Below, in pieces: positions 35,815 through 47,527 of a DNA stretch of 64,000 nt. The notes beneath the pieces are model-generated. The model was not told the DNA's origin, made no database searches, and saw nothing but the letters and a program-made list of their open reading frames with translations. Every line of letters begins with the position of its first letter. Within the stretch, counting starts at the first letter, position 1. The position numbers were made by a program, and so were the translations under genes. This DNA is from Hydractinia symbiolongicarpus (lineage: Eukaryota; Cnidaria; Hydrozoa; Anthoathecata; Hydractiniidae), in contig NC_079878.1 of the NCBI RefSeq assembly GCF_029227915.1, positions 23,523,501-23,587,500 of the forward strand, written 5' to 3'.

Positions 35815-37410
35815 ATAAGATATACAACAAACAGATAATTCGTGAGATACAAAGCTCACAGTCCAACAAAATACATTAAAAAAATTATTTCATGTTATAA
35901 ATATTATATTTCTACTTCATAAACACCAACTAAAATTTACATTTCCTTCTGTTGGAGATGCCTAAGAATATAGTTTCTACTAAAAGCCGTATTAAGTTCA
36001 CTACTGTCCCTCATTTTTCGACCAAAAATCGAAAAAAGTCTCCAGCATTGTCATTTTTTAGGTTCAAACATTTAATATGCTTTGGAAAACATTATAGACA
36101 AAGTTACGTTAAGCCGACAGATATGATCGTTTTTTTTAGAGAGTAAAAATAAACATCCTAAAACATACATAGGAAACTTTCTACCGATATAAAATCCAAA
36201 AAAGGCGCGAATAATATACACACGATCTTGTGCCACATCGAAAAGCAAATGAGATATTTTCAGCGTTAATTTTGGCTGTGTAAAGAGAGAGAGACACGTG
36301 ATGGGTTACTGATAGAAAAAAGCCTTGCTACTACTTAGAAAACAAGTTTGACTCGATCATCCCTTTGTGAGAATGGGAAGAAGTAATAAAGTGATTGAAA
36401 GAAAATGATAATGATGTTTTAAAATTTTTAGAAATATATATAAACAGGGTTCACAACATCCTTTGTTTGTGGCAGAAGCAAATATTATATTTTTTGTATC
36501 CTCTTTTTTGCCCAAACCCAACTTTTTTCTCCATTCGTAAATGATTTTGTGAATTTAAAAAACATAAACGAACAGCCAATTAATGCTCAATCTTAAATGA
36601 ATAAGAACCAATAGGATAACCGAAACTCGTTCCCAGGCCAGTTTTTCTTTTTTATACCGGACAACGAATTCGTCTCGCATTCAATATAAAAAGAACCAAA
36701 AGGTCGGGGAAATAAAGTCGATAATAACTTAGTGTTTAATAACAAAGAACTAATAAAATTTGGAAAATTATAAAATGTCAGAACTGAACAGATTTGAGAA
36801 AATAACTTAGTGAACATTAGGCTTTGGATTTTTAGACTAAAACAAGATCGCGTGTGGAAACATCATGCCTTCTCATAAACGTCCTATTTTTCCTATATAA
36901 AACCCTTAAAAAATAAACCTTTGACATCTTTCAAATTTCCGCCCTTTAATAATAATAACAATATTTAAGAAACAACACATCTCTTTAAGAAGGTAAAATT
37001 TTAAATGTGTTATTCGAGGTTCGTAAGGTGTGTCCATAAAGCCATGCTTAAATGTGCAGAGGCATTCAAACAATACCTTTAAATTAAGTGCCAACAAAAA
37101 ATGTTTATCTGTCGCACTGTTGTTTTAAACTCATCACAAAATCTAACCACCCAACGAGAGTTTCAACTTTGCAAAACAGCCTTGCAAAAACTTCAAAATC
37201 AATAATTTAAAATAAGTTGAAATTTTTTTAGACTGATAAAATATTAAGACTTTTATATTACCAACTCTCAGGTCTAAGTCACCTTGAGAAGATCAGAATT
37301 CAATAATAATACAAATAAAACGTATGAAAGAATAACAAATAGAGATTTTAAAACACATCTATAAACAAAACAAGAATCCAATCTATGATACATCAGTACA
37401 AGACATCTCC
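35815..37410. other. Intergenic downstream of the S/T-P-rich protein
   Basis: AT-rich, includes the probable 3' UTR of the minus-strand gene ending at 37411. No other supported feature. Confidence 0.35.
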
Positions 37411-40400
37411 CTATATTTCAATTGGTTTGGCAACGGTTCCCTGGTTAATGTAATTCCAAAACTTTGACTGATTTAGAAATTTCGCATTTATTTTTAATAG
37501 AGACCGTCTGATCGATTCTAAATCTCGCATTTTTCGTTCCTCTCGTTCTTTTATCAAAGCCATTTCTTTTAATTTTCGATTTTCGGATTTTAAAAAGTCA
37601 AGCTGGTGTTTTTTCTTGGAATTTTTCGGTTTTTCCGACACCAATTGAAATACGTCTCTTCGTTTGAGAAATTTTCGAAAACCGTACTTCGCGTTTTTCT
37701 CGTCTCTTCTCATAGTCGCCAACCCAAGTCGTTTAATGTCATACTCAGTGAGTCCAGCTGCTAGCAGTAGTTCTTTCTTGTTCCATGTTTCAAGGGTAGT
37801 ACACAGGTCGATCAGTCTACTCACAGTGACTTCAGATAGTTTCTCGGCACGTACCTCAAACTCTCGCAAATTAAAATGCTTCGTTAGTTTTATCATTTGT
37901 CGTTTCGATACAGTTTTAAGAGGCCTACTTCTTTTGTTGTTATGAACAGCATTGGTAGGTGTAGTGTTAGCCGAGTTCTCTAAGGTTGGCGCTGCAACCA
38001 TGGGTTTAACAATAAACGATTCTACTCGTTTCTTGGAAGATGTTTTTCGCCTCCTTCGGCGCACAAAATCAGAACTTGAATAGAAATCATTATTTTCATC
38101 GTCACCAATTAGGAAGTCTATGACTGTTGAGTCCGTTTCTATTGATTCTGTTTTAATCGGCGAGGGAATGAAGAGCTTATCTTCTTTCTTAATGTCGTCT
38201 TCCTCTAGAATTGGTCCATCGTCTGACGATATATGAACAATATTTGGGTAAATAATCTCTTCACAACTTGATGATTGCGATTCCGACATTGCATCACTTA
38301 CCACGTCGACACAATCCATTAACTTCGTTTTTACTTTTTCAATTTCCGGTTTGAGATCATCGTGGACATCGCTGATAATCCTGCTAAGAGCTGAACGAGG
38401 CGACTTCGGTGAAAATCGTTGCAGTAAGGTTGGACGAAACTTAGTCGGCGTTTTAACTTTATGTTTTGGGGTAAGACTCTTAAAGACTACAGCAGAACGA
38501 CGCCCGGGACTCGGATTGATCACATGTGGGCAGCTGATAATATTACAAGCACAATTACTCGTTGATACGTCACTTGTAGTTAACGCGTCACTTGTAGTTA
38601 ACGGAGTTGACATAAACAAGCTAGGTTTCGTCACAGGGTCCGTAAAAGATTTTGGAGCAGTGGGAGAAGTGTCGTTAGGTGATTTTGATACAAATTCTGA
38701 ATTTACTGGACTAAGGTTGGCTCTACCTAAATGTGAGCAATTTTCTCCTACGCAATTACAATGTGATTGCAGTTTCATACGTATTCGCGGGTGCAAGGGC
38801 ACAGTGCGTATAGCTTCGCATTCATCAAGCTCCACACCAGCCTTTTGAATGATTGGATCAGTAAGTTCATTAAACTTGAGGCTCATTTTTGTTTTCTTGT
38901 TTGGAGACAACGACTTTTGCGGTGATAATTTCTTTCTTTTCGCAGAGCCCATCTTATCAGGTAACCTGGGTCGAGTTTGAACAATCATTTTGACTTTATG
39001 ATTTGATAATTGAAGTGCTTCGTTTAGAGGCTCTTCCACATAAATCATTGGAGTATTTGGATTTTGAAATTGTCTATTAGTAGTGAAGAGAATAGGGTGG
39101 GATTTCTCTGTTACTACCTCGTTTTGTTTTTGAACAACAGGCTCGATTGCAACGTTCCTAGGTTTCGTCAATGTTTGAATCTCGTTTTCGCTATGTGATA
39201 TCACTTTTATTTTCTTATCGCTTTCTGTTCCTTTAGGCGATGTTACAGGTTTTTCTGTATTTAAAATGAGTGCAGGTTCCCCCAACAGCCTGCGCTTCTC
39301 AGCTAGTTTTCTCGCCACTTTTTGCTCGAAGGTCTCCCGTACGCTGTCAGCACTAGCGTCTGTAGTAACATTCACAATCCTATTGTTGGGTTTATAGTTG
39401 CTTAATTTTAAATCACGAATGGATTTAACGTCTTGCAATGACTTGCTTTTGTCGTGGAGAAATTTCGCGTTGGCTTTCTGCAACAACTTTTGGTGTTTAA
39501 AATTACCAAGTAACTGAATATCCACAACAACTACAGACACAGGAGGAACATTGTAGCGTTCCATGATTAAAACAGATTTTTCTTCTATATTGCATCGGCG
39601 GCGTGTGAAGAATGTCTTTTTAATTTCGTGGTGCTTTTTGCGCCCCGTTTCGCGTGATTTGTTCTCTGTTGCATTTGAATTTGTCTCTACTGTATTTAAG
39701 TTTCTTTCTGTTGCATTTGAATTGCCTTCTACCGCATTAGAAACAGAAAAACTCGTTTGTTTCAAAATATTACATTTCTTGCTTTCATCACAGCACTCGT
39801 TTTGTTGCGAGGGGATTTGTTCTGTACTAATAAACGGTAAATCTCTATCTGCAAAAGTTTTTGCGCATGATTGTGAAATCTCTATTTCAGTTGTTTTGCC
39901 AAGATCAGGTTCATGACGTTGATCTATGTCTGGTTGATCGAGTAAAAATTTAATGTCTCTTTTTTCAGTTGATACTTCCGTTAAGTCAGTTGGGTTATCA
40001 TTCGAAAGTGAATTATTTGTGACACCTGAGACAAAATCACAAGTGTCTACCAATTCGGATTTAATGTTTTTTATTTTATTAGCTATAGCTGCAGGTTGTT
40101 CAACACCAACATCAACACAAACATCATGGCTTGATGAAGAATAACAAACTGTTGACACTTCTTCGACGTCATTAGTTGAAATATCAGTGTCGCTTTTTTC
40201 AGCGTTTTCAATACGTTTATTAATAATCTCACTGTTTGGTGGTTCAATAACTTTAATATCATCGTCCGAGTCAGCTTGATTATTTATAACTGTTTTTGTT
40301 GAAATCGACATTCGACAGGTGAAATAACTTTTTTTCTTACATGGCGTTCGCTCCACTTCAAAATGGACTTCGTCCGTCAAAACATTCTCTTTGCTCTCAA

Positions 40401-40728
40401 CTGAACATAAAACTTCACCACTTTCACCATTACAACTAACAACAGTAGAGTCACAACTATTTCCTGACGTCAAAACAGTTAAATCCGTCACATCAGTCAC
40501 TGGCGTGTTGTGCAATTGTTTTAACGGCTGTGTGTAGGATTTAAATGGACTATATGGTGCAAAACAATGGCGCCGAGCTGATGATGCCTCTTTATTTTTC
40601 TTAGGCGAAGCATTACGTTGGGGTGAATTGATATCTTTTACTTTGACCGTTGGCAACATACATTTTGGACTCAAGTCGTGAAGAGTTACTGGGACATCAT
40701 TGGTGTTTTTAAAACTTGATGTACTCTC
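37411..40728 (-). CDS. Large S/T-P-rich probable nuclear protein (5' partial)
   Basis: One open exon of 1105 residues. It starts at a consensus acceptor (TTTCATAG|GAG at 40728), so the true start lies in upstream exons that I could not identify. Most of the chain looks disordered and basic, with many Ser/Thr-Pro sites of CDK type (for example ASPKK, LSPQK, LSPNKK, LTPKHK, FSPKSPR, PSPGRR). A KEN motif in VESKENVL (about residue 113 of the exon) resembles an APC/C degron. Two Cys/His-bearing stretches (CNCVGENCSHLG and CNIISCPHV) are spaced like short metal-binding knuckles. About residues 940-1040 (QMIKLTKHFNLREFE to FRKFLKRRDVFQL) look folded and helical, followed by a charged helix. This suggests a cell-cycle-regulated chromatin or spindle protein, but the family is not recognised. 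Confidence 0.75.
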   Translation of the reverse strand, partial: ESTSSFKNTNDVPVTLHDLSPKCMLPTVKVKDINSPQRNASPKKNKEASSARRHCFAPYSPFKSYTQPLKQLHNTPVTDVTDLTVLTSGNSCDSTVVSCNGESGEVLCSVESKENVLTDEVHFEVERTPCKKKSYFTCRMSISTKTVINNQADSDDDIKVIEPPNSEIINKRIENAEKSDTDISTNDVEEVSTVCYSSSSHDVCVDVGVEQPAAIANKIKNIKSELVDTCDFVSGVTNNSLSNDNPTDLTEVSTEKRDIKFLLDQPDIDQRHEPDLGKTTEIEISQSCAKTFADRDLPFISTEQIPSQQNECCDESKKCNILKQTSFSVSNAVEGNSNATERNLNTVETNSNATENKSRETGRKKHHEIKKTFFTRRRCNIEEKSVLIMERYNVPPVSVVVVDIQLLGNFKHQKLLQKANAKFLHDKSKSLQDVKSIRDLKLSNYKPNNRIVNVTTDASADSVRETFEQKVARKLAEKRRLLGEPALILNTEKPVTSPKGTESDKKIKVISHSENEIQTLTKPRNVAIEPVVQKQNEVVTEKSHPILFTTNRQFQNPNTPMIYVEEPLNEALQLSNHKVKMIVQTRPRLPDKMGSAKRKKLSPQKSLSPNKKTKMSLKFNELTDPIIQKAGVELDECEAIRTVPLHPRIRMKLQSHCNCVGENCSHLGRANLSPVNSEFVSKSPNDTSPTAPKSFTDPVTKPSLFMSTPLTTSDALTTSDVSTSNCACNIISCPHVINPSPGRRSAVVFKSLTPKHKVKTPTKFRPTLLQRFSPKSPRSALSRIISDVHDDLKPEIEKVKTKLMDCVDVVSDAMSESQSSSCEEIIYPNIVHISSDDGPILEEDDIKKEDKLFIPSPIKTESIETDSTVIDFLIGDDENNDFYSSSDFVRRRRRKTSSKKRVESFIVKPMVAAPTLENSANTTPTNAVHNNKRSRPLKTVSKRQMIKLTKHFNLREFEVRAEKLSEVTVSRLIDLCTTLETWNKKELLLAAGLTEYDIKRLGLATMRRDEKNAKYGFRKFLKRRDVFQLVSEKPKNSKKKHQLDFLKSENRKLKEMALIKEREERKMRDLESIRRSLLKINAKFLNQSKFWNYINQGTVAKPIEI

Positions 40729-41991
40729 CTATGAAAAGAAAATATTTCTCAATTTCATTACTGAACTATATTTGCTGCAAAATGATGCAAATTGAGATAG
40801 GGTCTAGTCATGAAAATATTTTAGGAACTAAATAAAAAATGCATAAACACCCTATTACCAAGAATTGACAAATCATTGAATTAACAGACTGTCACTCTTT
40901 CGCATTAGATTTACATTGTGTTAGTTTTGTGTCTGTTTGAACTTAATACTACGGTAGCTAAGATTTCGGTCTCAATGTCATCTTTAGCCCCTTCCCTACT
41001 TGGGATGTAAATAATTATTATTCCTTGCAAATTTAGTGTGTTGTTTATTGCCAACTCCTTATACTAGTCTGGATTTGAGAAATTGACAAAGTTGAAACTT
41101 AAAAATGAAAGTTCTGATGAATTTCACTTGACTGAAGTATTTTTAAACACAATAACAATTAAGGGAACATAATAAAAAACAAGGGAATTGCCCAAACAAA
41201 AAATAACAAAAGGGTTGATAAATTAATTAAACAAAAATTAGAGAAGGGTATGGCCTTGGGGGTAAACCGTAAGGAAAATACATTGATTTGACAGTGGGTA
41301 AAATGCTGTTTGAAAAATGGTATAGTTTCTGTTTCACAGTTTGCATTAAGGATATGATAAAAGTGGTATATTTTTAAAATTTAATGCACACATTTTGAAA
41401 GAGAGACTTTCCTTTCTAAATCGCCCTTTTTTATCAGAATAGTACATTTGTTAAATTTCTACTAACTGACACCAGTTAAAAAGATTTTTGATGCTGAGCT
41501 GAAATTGTTTTTTAACTACCCTTATTGTTGAAAGGTATAGTCAAGAAAACTGACAAAAAAGTAACTTTGTTACTTAAATATTTCTTTTGTTGTTTTGAGA
41601 TGATTTGTACAACTATAACATTCAAAACTGGTTGTTTTGATCCTATTTGAAGCTAAAAATAGCATTAGACAAGAAAAGTAACACTTTTTCCAGAAAGATA
41701 TGTGATAACAAAGTAACAAGGCCAATGTTATGATATTGTTCCCTTTTGGACTCAAAATTTGTAGTTATAATTTAATAAGAAGTCATAATTTGATTAACTA
41801 CATTGCAATAAATATTTTAGGTGAATTTTATTCAAATTAGGGATAAAAAGGTAACGTAATTTTTTTAGGATTTTCAATAAATTAATTTTTTTCATTAAAG
41901 GTAACAACATATTCTAATTCTATTCCTTGGGCTGCCAATTTTTTTTAAATCAGAAGAAAACTAAAAGATTGCATTGGGATATATTTCTTAT
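40729..41991. other. Upstream flank or intron of the S/T-P-rich gene
   Basis: It should hold the missing 5' exon(s) on the minus strand, but none could be defended. Repeated AAAAGTAAC-type motifs start at about 41558 (see findings). Confidence 0.3.
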
Positions 41992-42050
41992 GTTATTATA
42001 TATTTTTTAACGCGTTAGTTACGTTAACTAATGCATAAAAAATATATAAC
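41992..42050. repeat. Imperfect palindrome of about 59 bp
   Basis: The arms GTTAT...ATATTTTTTA...CGTTAGTTA and TTAACTAAT...TAAAAAATATATAAC pair around a short centre, with a 3-base insertion and one mismatched triplet. It could be a foldback centre or cruciform. Confidence 0.5.
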
Positions 42051-43341
42051 AGACATATTCAACTAATTCTGAAAGCCTAATTTCCCTTTTTTTTGATAAA
42101 AATCGGCAAGCAATTAGACTTAAGTCATGTTACTTTTTTATCACACAAGTTTGCAATTGATAAACGCCATTAACACCCGGGATTGTCTTTTAGGTTCAGC
42201 AGCTTAATAAGAAAGAAAATTTTTCCTAAATTTTCTTTTGTATCAACATAGACCACTTTCCGCGTGACGTAGTTGTTTTAATTTCATGCAAGCATTTTTG
42301 TGTAAAAAAGCAGGACATGCACAGGGTAAAATGGTTATTAATAAAGATTAAAGATATTTTGGGGTAACATAAGATTCAAGACGAACTTGAACTAAATTTC
42401 AACTATATTCTTCCAAATATTTCTCTTTTGGATAGATATCTTTGATTATTGTTGTCTGTTGTTTATTTTTTCTGTCTACAGAAATGCTTGCGCATGTGCA
42501 AAAAAAACCGCAAACTGTTTAATTTTTTTAAACATTGGTAAGTTATCCATACAGATAAATAAGTGAGAATGCAATCAAGTTACATTTTTATCAATTACAC
42601 ATAATGTTTATCACCAATATTTATTCTTAGGAACCTTTTTTAAAGCTCACCCAGTTAATTTCCTAAAAGGGTGAATGTTAAAACTGTTGTTTTTTATTGA
42701 TTTACGTTTCAAATGAAAAAATAAGCAATCGCAATCTTCAGATAAAAACCTAAAATTTTGAATATGTTCTTTGTTACAGATTTAACATTTTGCTTGCGTC
42801 ATAAAAAATAACCGAAAAATACCAAGTTTCAAGTCATAAAAATAAATTTTCAAACATTTATAGAGCTTTTTATCATTTTTAAAAAATACGCTTGTTACTT
42901 TTTATCATTTCTCTTGTTTGAGTTTGTACAGCTATATCTCACACAAACTACAAGAATGGAAACTTCACTGTTATAAAATTTTGTTATTTTATTTTTCAAA
43001 TATGTATTCAATATATTTATTGGAAATACCAAATCAGCTACACAGAGATAAAAATGTAACACGGTATACCAATGCTCACAATTGTCCAAAATCCTGCTTA
43101 TGTTTTTTGAACATGTCCATATCACATATCACTTTATTCATACGAAATAATTTATTGAGATTTCAAAAAACTGATGTGTTTGTGTATTTTTAACTGAAAT
43201 AAAATAAATTGGCAAACGATAGGTTAAAAAAAATAAAAAATACCCAGGCAATGACAAACTTAGCCTAATCTTACTTATGATTCTCGTATGAAATTTATGT
43301 CTTTCTTTTTTTAACATCATAAAAAATATAAAATATTTATA
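42051..43341. other. Non-coding, GTTACTTTTT-type motifs
   Basis: AT-rich. The motif GTTACTTTTT(T)ATCA appears in the sense opposite to the AAAAGTAAC motifs left of the palindrome. No gene seen. Confidence 0.35.
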
Positions 43342-43852
43342 CCGTATTTTCCGGTATATAACCCGCGGGTTATAAGTTGATTTTTACGACTTCCACTGTT
43401 GGTGCGGGTTATAATGTGTTAATGGGTTATGTGATAACCCATTTTATATTTTCTGTCATTGATTGTGAAATTTAAAGTTTATACATTCAATGAAGAAAAT
43501 AGTACCAACGGGTTAAAATGCGTACATTAATATAACTGCATATAGGATATATCTACGTAATCTTACTTTAACTACGTAATTTAATTTTTTTTCACACAGT
43601 GAAATTGCTTTAAATTTCTATTGCTTGCCCAGGGGCGGATCTAGGGTTAGGCAGCCTAGGCAATTGCCTAAGCCTAGTTTTGTGAACTAGAAAAAAAATT
43701 CTCTATAGATAGAATAATCTAAAAAAAAACTAAATTATTTTTATCAATTTATTTTTGGCATCCGCCGAATTCGACTATGACGATGCGCGGCGTGCGTGTT
43801 TTATTTTACTCAAATAAGCAAACCCGGGGCGATCTTAGGCAAAATGTCTATT

Positions 43853-44035
43853 CGCCTAAAACGTCCGCGGGTTTTAAAGTTCCGAATGAATGAAAATCAC
43901 AGATGGAAGAAAAAACGCCTAAAACGTCCGCGGGTTTTCAAGTTCCAATGAATGAAATTCTGGAATGTGAAGAAAAAACGCCTAAAACGTCCGTGGGTTT
44001 TAAAGTTTAAACGCCTAAAACGACCACGGGTACGG
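43853..44035. repeat. Tandem repeat, about 62-bp unit
   Basis: CGCCTAAAACGTCCGCGGGT or a close variant starts four times, at about 43853, 43916, 43979 and 44010. The first two units are about 63 bp and the last two are shortened. It lies near the left end of the nested hAT-like element, where subterminal repeats often bind transposase. Confidence 0.6.
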
Positions 44036-45286
44036 TTACATGGAGTGGATGTTTCTTTTTCAACATGGTTTACCTGGATCAGGTCCAATTGCAGGGAGCA
44101 CTTCAAATGTCTAGAATATTAAAGCAATTGTATGCCACCTAAGTTAAATAAAGAAGTTTTGAATTTGGAAACCTTTTCAAATATTGAAAGGATTGGAAAT
44201 GCTGGAGAGAAGTATTTTGGCCACGTGTGCCGTGTTGTTGTCTCAAACCAAACCTTTATCTTCCTCTGCAAGAGACAATAAATTCAGTAATACTTGAAAT
44301 ATTTTAGTTTTAGCTGCTCCTGAATTTTAGGCACTTTTGTGTCAAGAACTATTCTTAAAAGTGGTAAACCACCAGATGTTCTTACAAAACGTGTAATTTA
44401 AATCTTTTTCTTATCAAAACAAAAGGTTTTAACTTGGCCTTGATCAAATGCATTGTTTAAAAACATAAAAGCCCAATGCCAAACGAGATAGCTAACGGAG
44501 GCAATTTATGTAAACACTGTCTTGGCGGTCGAAAGATGTTTTGATGTGTATGTTAAATTCGGTATAGAGTATTACTAGCTACCTGTATGTGTATTAGTTG
44601 GAATTTTGTTAGTTTTTTTTCTTTAACGTCTTAAGGGTCACTGGCTTCGTGTAGGCTTCGTGTAGCCGTTTATGCAACTGTGTATCTTTGTTTCTGTTTG
44701 GGAGAGAATACATTCTTGTAAGATAACTAAGGGACAGCTCTTTCATGAACGCAAAAGTCCAAGCTAAATGTTAATAGATCTGCAGATCCCCTTTCCCTCC
44801 CCTAAACATCAAATCAGAAAAGGTAATCTTTGAATGTTGTCAGTCCTTGAAACCATAAGCACTCATCCATGTGTCCCTGCTAAGCAGGTAGACACTAAAA
44901 GTTATTAATTCTTTCTGTTCTCTAAGAAATCGATGTATACAGTATGAGATATAATTAAACGTCAAAGGATTCTACCTCGTCCCACCGCCAAATTTATACG
45001 CTTAGCATATACTTTTTTATTGTGATTGTCCCTAAGAACTTTGACTTTGTGGGAACTTTTAAACAGTGCATTTTATATGCAACATCCCACTGCTCATTTT
45101 AAAACTTTTAAGAACACGAGAAGATCTCTTTGACTTTCCCATGTTACTTTTAATTGTAATAATATTGCTAAAAACAAAAGAATGAAACAATACCTAATCT
45201 AAGAATAGTCCAAGTTTGTTTTATAATATTTCTTATTCTCATCTTGCTGAGCAATACATTGATATAATTTTGTTTTAGGATAAGAT

Positions 45287-45638
45287 ATTTTGATGTCACC
45301 CTGGTACCTAAGATGAATATTCTTCTGACAATGAAAATCACCATCAATTAAAAGAACACAGATTTGTTAATCCTTATAATATTGGAAAACTGTAAACAAT
45401 GGATATATATCTGGTATAATCCACAAAGTTGTGTTTCATAAGAGGAACTAAGAAGGTGAAAAAAATCAATCAAAATAATTTGTATTTTGATGTCACCCTG
45501 GTACCTATGATGAATATTCAAGTAAATAACACAGAAGATTTGTTCTGAATCCTTATAATATTGGAAAACTGTAAACAATGGATATATATCTGGTATAATC
45601 CACAAAGTTGGTGAAAAAAATCAATCAAAATAACTTGT
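45287..45638. repeat. Direct duplication, about 155-195 bp unit
   Basis: ATTTTGATGTCACCCTGGTA, then AATATTGGAAAACTGTAAAC and ATCAATCAAAATAA, are present in order twice, at about 45287-45482 and 45484-45638. The second copy has an internal deletion. It lies inside the nested hAT-like element. Confidence 0.65.
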
Positions 45639-46775
45639 GAATATTCAAGTAAATCATAGAAATGATTTTCACGTAAAACATATACAGATCGAAACAAGAA
45701 TTGCATGTTAAAAAACGTTCTGTTACAGACTGTAAACTAACAAAATGTCATGTCAACTTATGGATATGAGTAGGATTTGTATATATGTTGCTTTTTATAT
45801 GAGAATCTTCATAATTGGCTTATAGTTACTAAAACTTTCTTAAAGATTTTACAGTATTAAAATATTTTTTAAACATAGTTGACAGGGACATGTAAGGGTA
45901 AATAATATGAGACATCTTAAATGTTTTGATGTTATTTTTCTAATTTCTAACTCTTTTCTGGCTTAATAAACTGCCTTTCTCTTGTGGGAATTTCATAGCA
46001 TTAAAATTAATGCTTAATAGAAATTGGTGCAAAACTACACCAGTAACCCTAATGCTAAACTGTATTAACTTCATGAAGAGGTGATTACTATATACTTTTT
46101 GTACACGTTTATTATATGTTGCGATCTTACACTGTAAGTCTAACTGGAAATCTTTCATTCTTTTATATGCTGGTTTTCTTTGTGCATTTGCAGGTTGTTA
46201 CCACAGACTATAATTTTCCAAACAATATTTCTACGTTGCACTACTGTTGACTATCTATTCCTAAAATTGTCTTGTAATGTAATTTTTTGTTGTATTGTTA
46301 GTTATTAGACTTATTGCATGTTTTGAAATGAAGCAAATCCCCAACTTATTACTTGTACTCGTATTATTTGCGCAAAACGAAAAAAGATGCTAAGATACTT
46401 AATACCAATATGTGATTCAAAGAAATTATGGAAACGCTAACCCTGTTTCAAATCGAATTTGCTAACCAGACGCATTTTCCATCCGCATGTTTTAACAAGG
46501 ATAAAGTGGTAAAACTACGGGGGTTACTGTTATTTGTTTGGCTATAAAGAAACTTTCGTTTCTAATCTAGAAGGATTCTTAATAACTAAAAACCTTACTT
46601 TTGGGAAAATTTTAGTTCCTTTTACAGCAAAAACACAAAACGGCCGATTTACCTCGTACAACACCACAACCCTTGACATTACTTTGCCAAAAAATCTATG
46701 AAATTTTGCCTAACCAGAAAAAAATCCTAGATCCGCCCCTGTTGCCAGTGCTAATATTACGAGCTCTCTCTCTGA

Positions 46776-47086
46776 AACACCATTCTGGAGATCATTTTTC
46801 TTTTGTGTTGAATGTAATTCTAATCTATTTATATCTTTGCAATCACATTGAGCACATTGAAATGATTTGCTTCTGGTAATAGAGCAATATAGCAGGTATC
46901 ATTTTTAGATTTAATTGACACGTATTTCACAACCTAGTGGCCAGGACTTAATTATTAATTCATGTTAAAAATATTGAAAAATTTTAAAATTAAAGTATAG
47001 ATAATAATTTTCTTTTTTACCTTCGCTACCTTCGAGCAACACTGAAAATATCAAAAATAAATATAAAATACAATTGATAAGACACA
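46776..47086. repeat. Dispersed repeat, copy A (about 310 bp)
   Basis: AACACCATTCTGGAGATCAT through AAAATACAATTGATAAGACACA is about 90 percent identical by eye to 58476-58794, in the same orientation. It is an internal part of the TA-flanked element here; the second copy lacks that element's ends. Confidence 0.7.
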
Positions 47087-47435
47087 CGCAACTATCTGCC
47101 GCCATTCATTTCATCATGCACGCTGTGATTGATGAGATATAAATAGATAACAAAATTCTATAAACATTAGAAAAGAACATTCCGTACATCGCTGTTATAG
47201 ACAATCCGTGATAATTATTATGTTGTTTATTTTTATGCGATAAAAACTTAAATACACATAAAAAACAGAGATTTTACTTTAGATTTATAACCTGATAGCA
47301 TGGGTTTTTTATTTTTTATTTGTTTGTTTGTTTAATCGCAGGAAGCAAGAGTTATTATTGGCTAAAACTAATGTTTACAAATAAAAGGAAAACAGCATGG
47401 TCAAATTAATTTTAATTCATATTATTTTGGCAATC

Positions 47436-47527
47436 GGAGACAAGGAAGTTAAGACTGAGAGAGCCGCTAGCGGACACTCCGTTCTCGTGCTTGGGGTTCA
47501 CGAGTTTAAGGGTCCCCACTTGTCTCC
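47436..47527. ncRNA. Candidate structured RNA element, copy A (92 nt)
   Basis: The ends GGAGACAAG and CTTGTCTCC form a perfect 9-bp stem. Inside are GAAGTTAAGACTGAGAGAG, a CCGCTAGCGG palindrome, and a CTCGTG...CACGAG stem with loop CTTGGGGTT. GGTCCCC follows and could pair with the loop GGGG as a pseudoknot. The related sequence at 57264-57359 keeps the internal blocks and the stem while changing stem bases on both sides. The coding strand and identity are unknown; it could also be a small mobile element. Confidence 0.4.

Larger units (their letters stand above)
43630..46741. mobile_element. Nested hAT-like element with a 5-bp target duplication
   Basis: The ends CAGGGGCGGATCTAGG and CCTAGATCCGCCCCTG are perfect inverted repeats, flanked by TTGCC on both sides (43625-43629 and 46742-46746). 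CAGGGGCGGATC is a common hAT terminus, and a subgroup of hAT elements makes 5-bp duplications. The 3.1-kb interior has no intact transposase; it carries tandem repeats at 43853 and 45287. It sits inside the TA-flanked element, so it inserted later. Confidence 0.7.

Noticed and set aside
38351-38848. 165-codon plus-strand frame
   Set aside because: Antisense shadow of the long S/T-P-rich exon; no domain and no splice context.
47436-47527. 5S rRNA, tRNA-Sec or hammerhead ribozyme
   Set aside because: Length and the 9-bp stem superficially fit 5S or tRNA-Sec, but the conserved internal sequences and arms of those RNAs are absent, and the CTGATGA/GAAA hammerhead core is missing on both strands.
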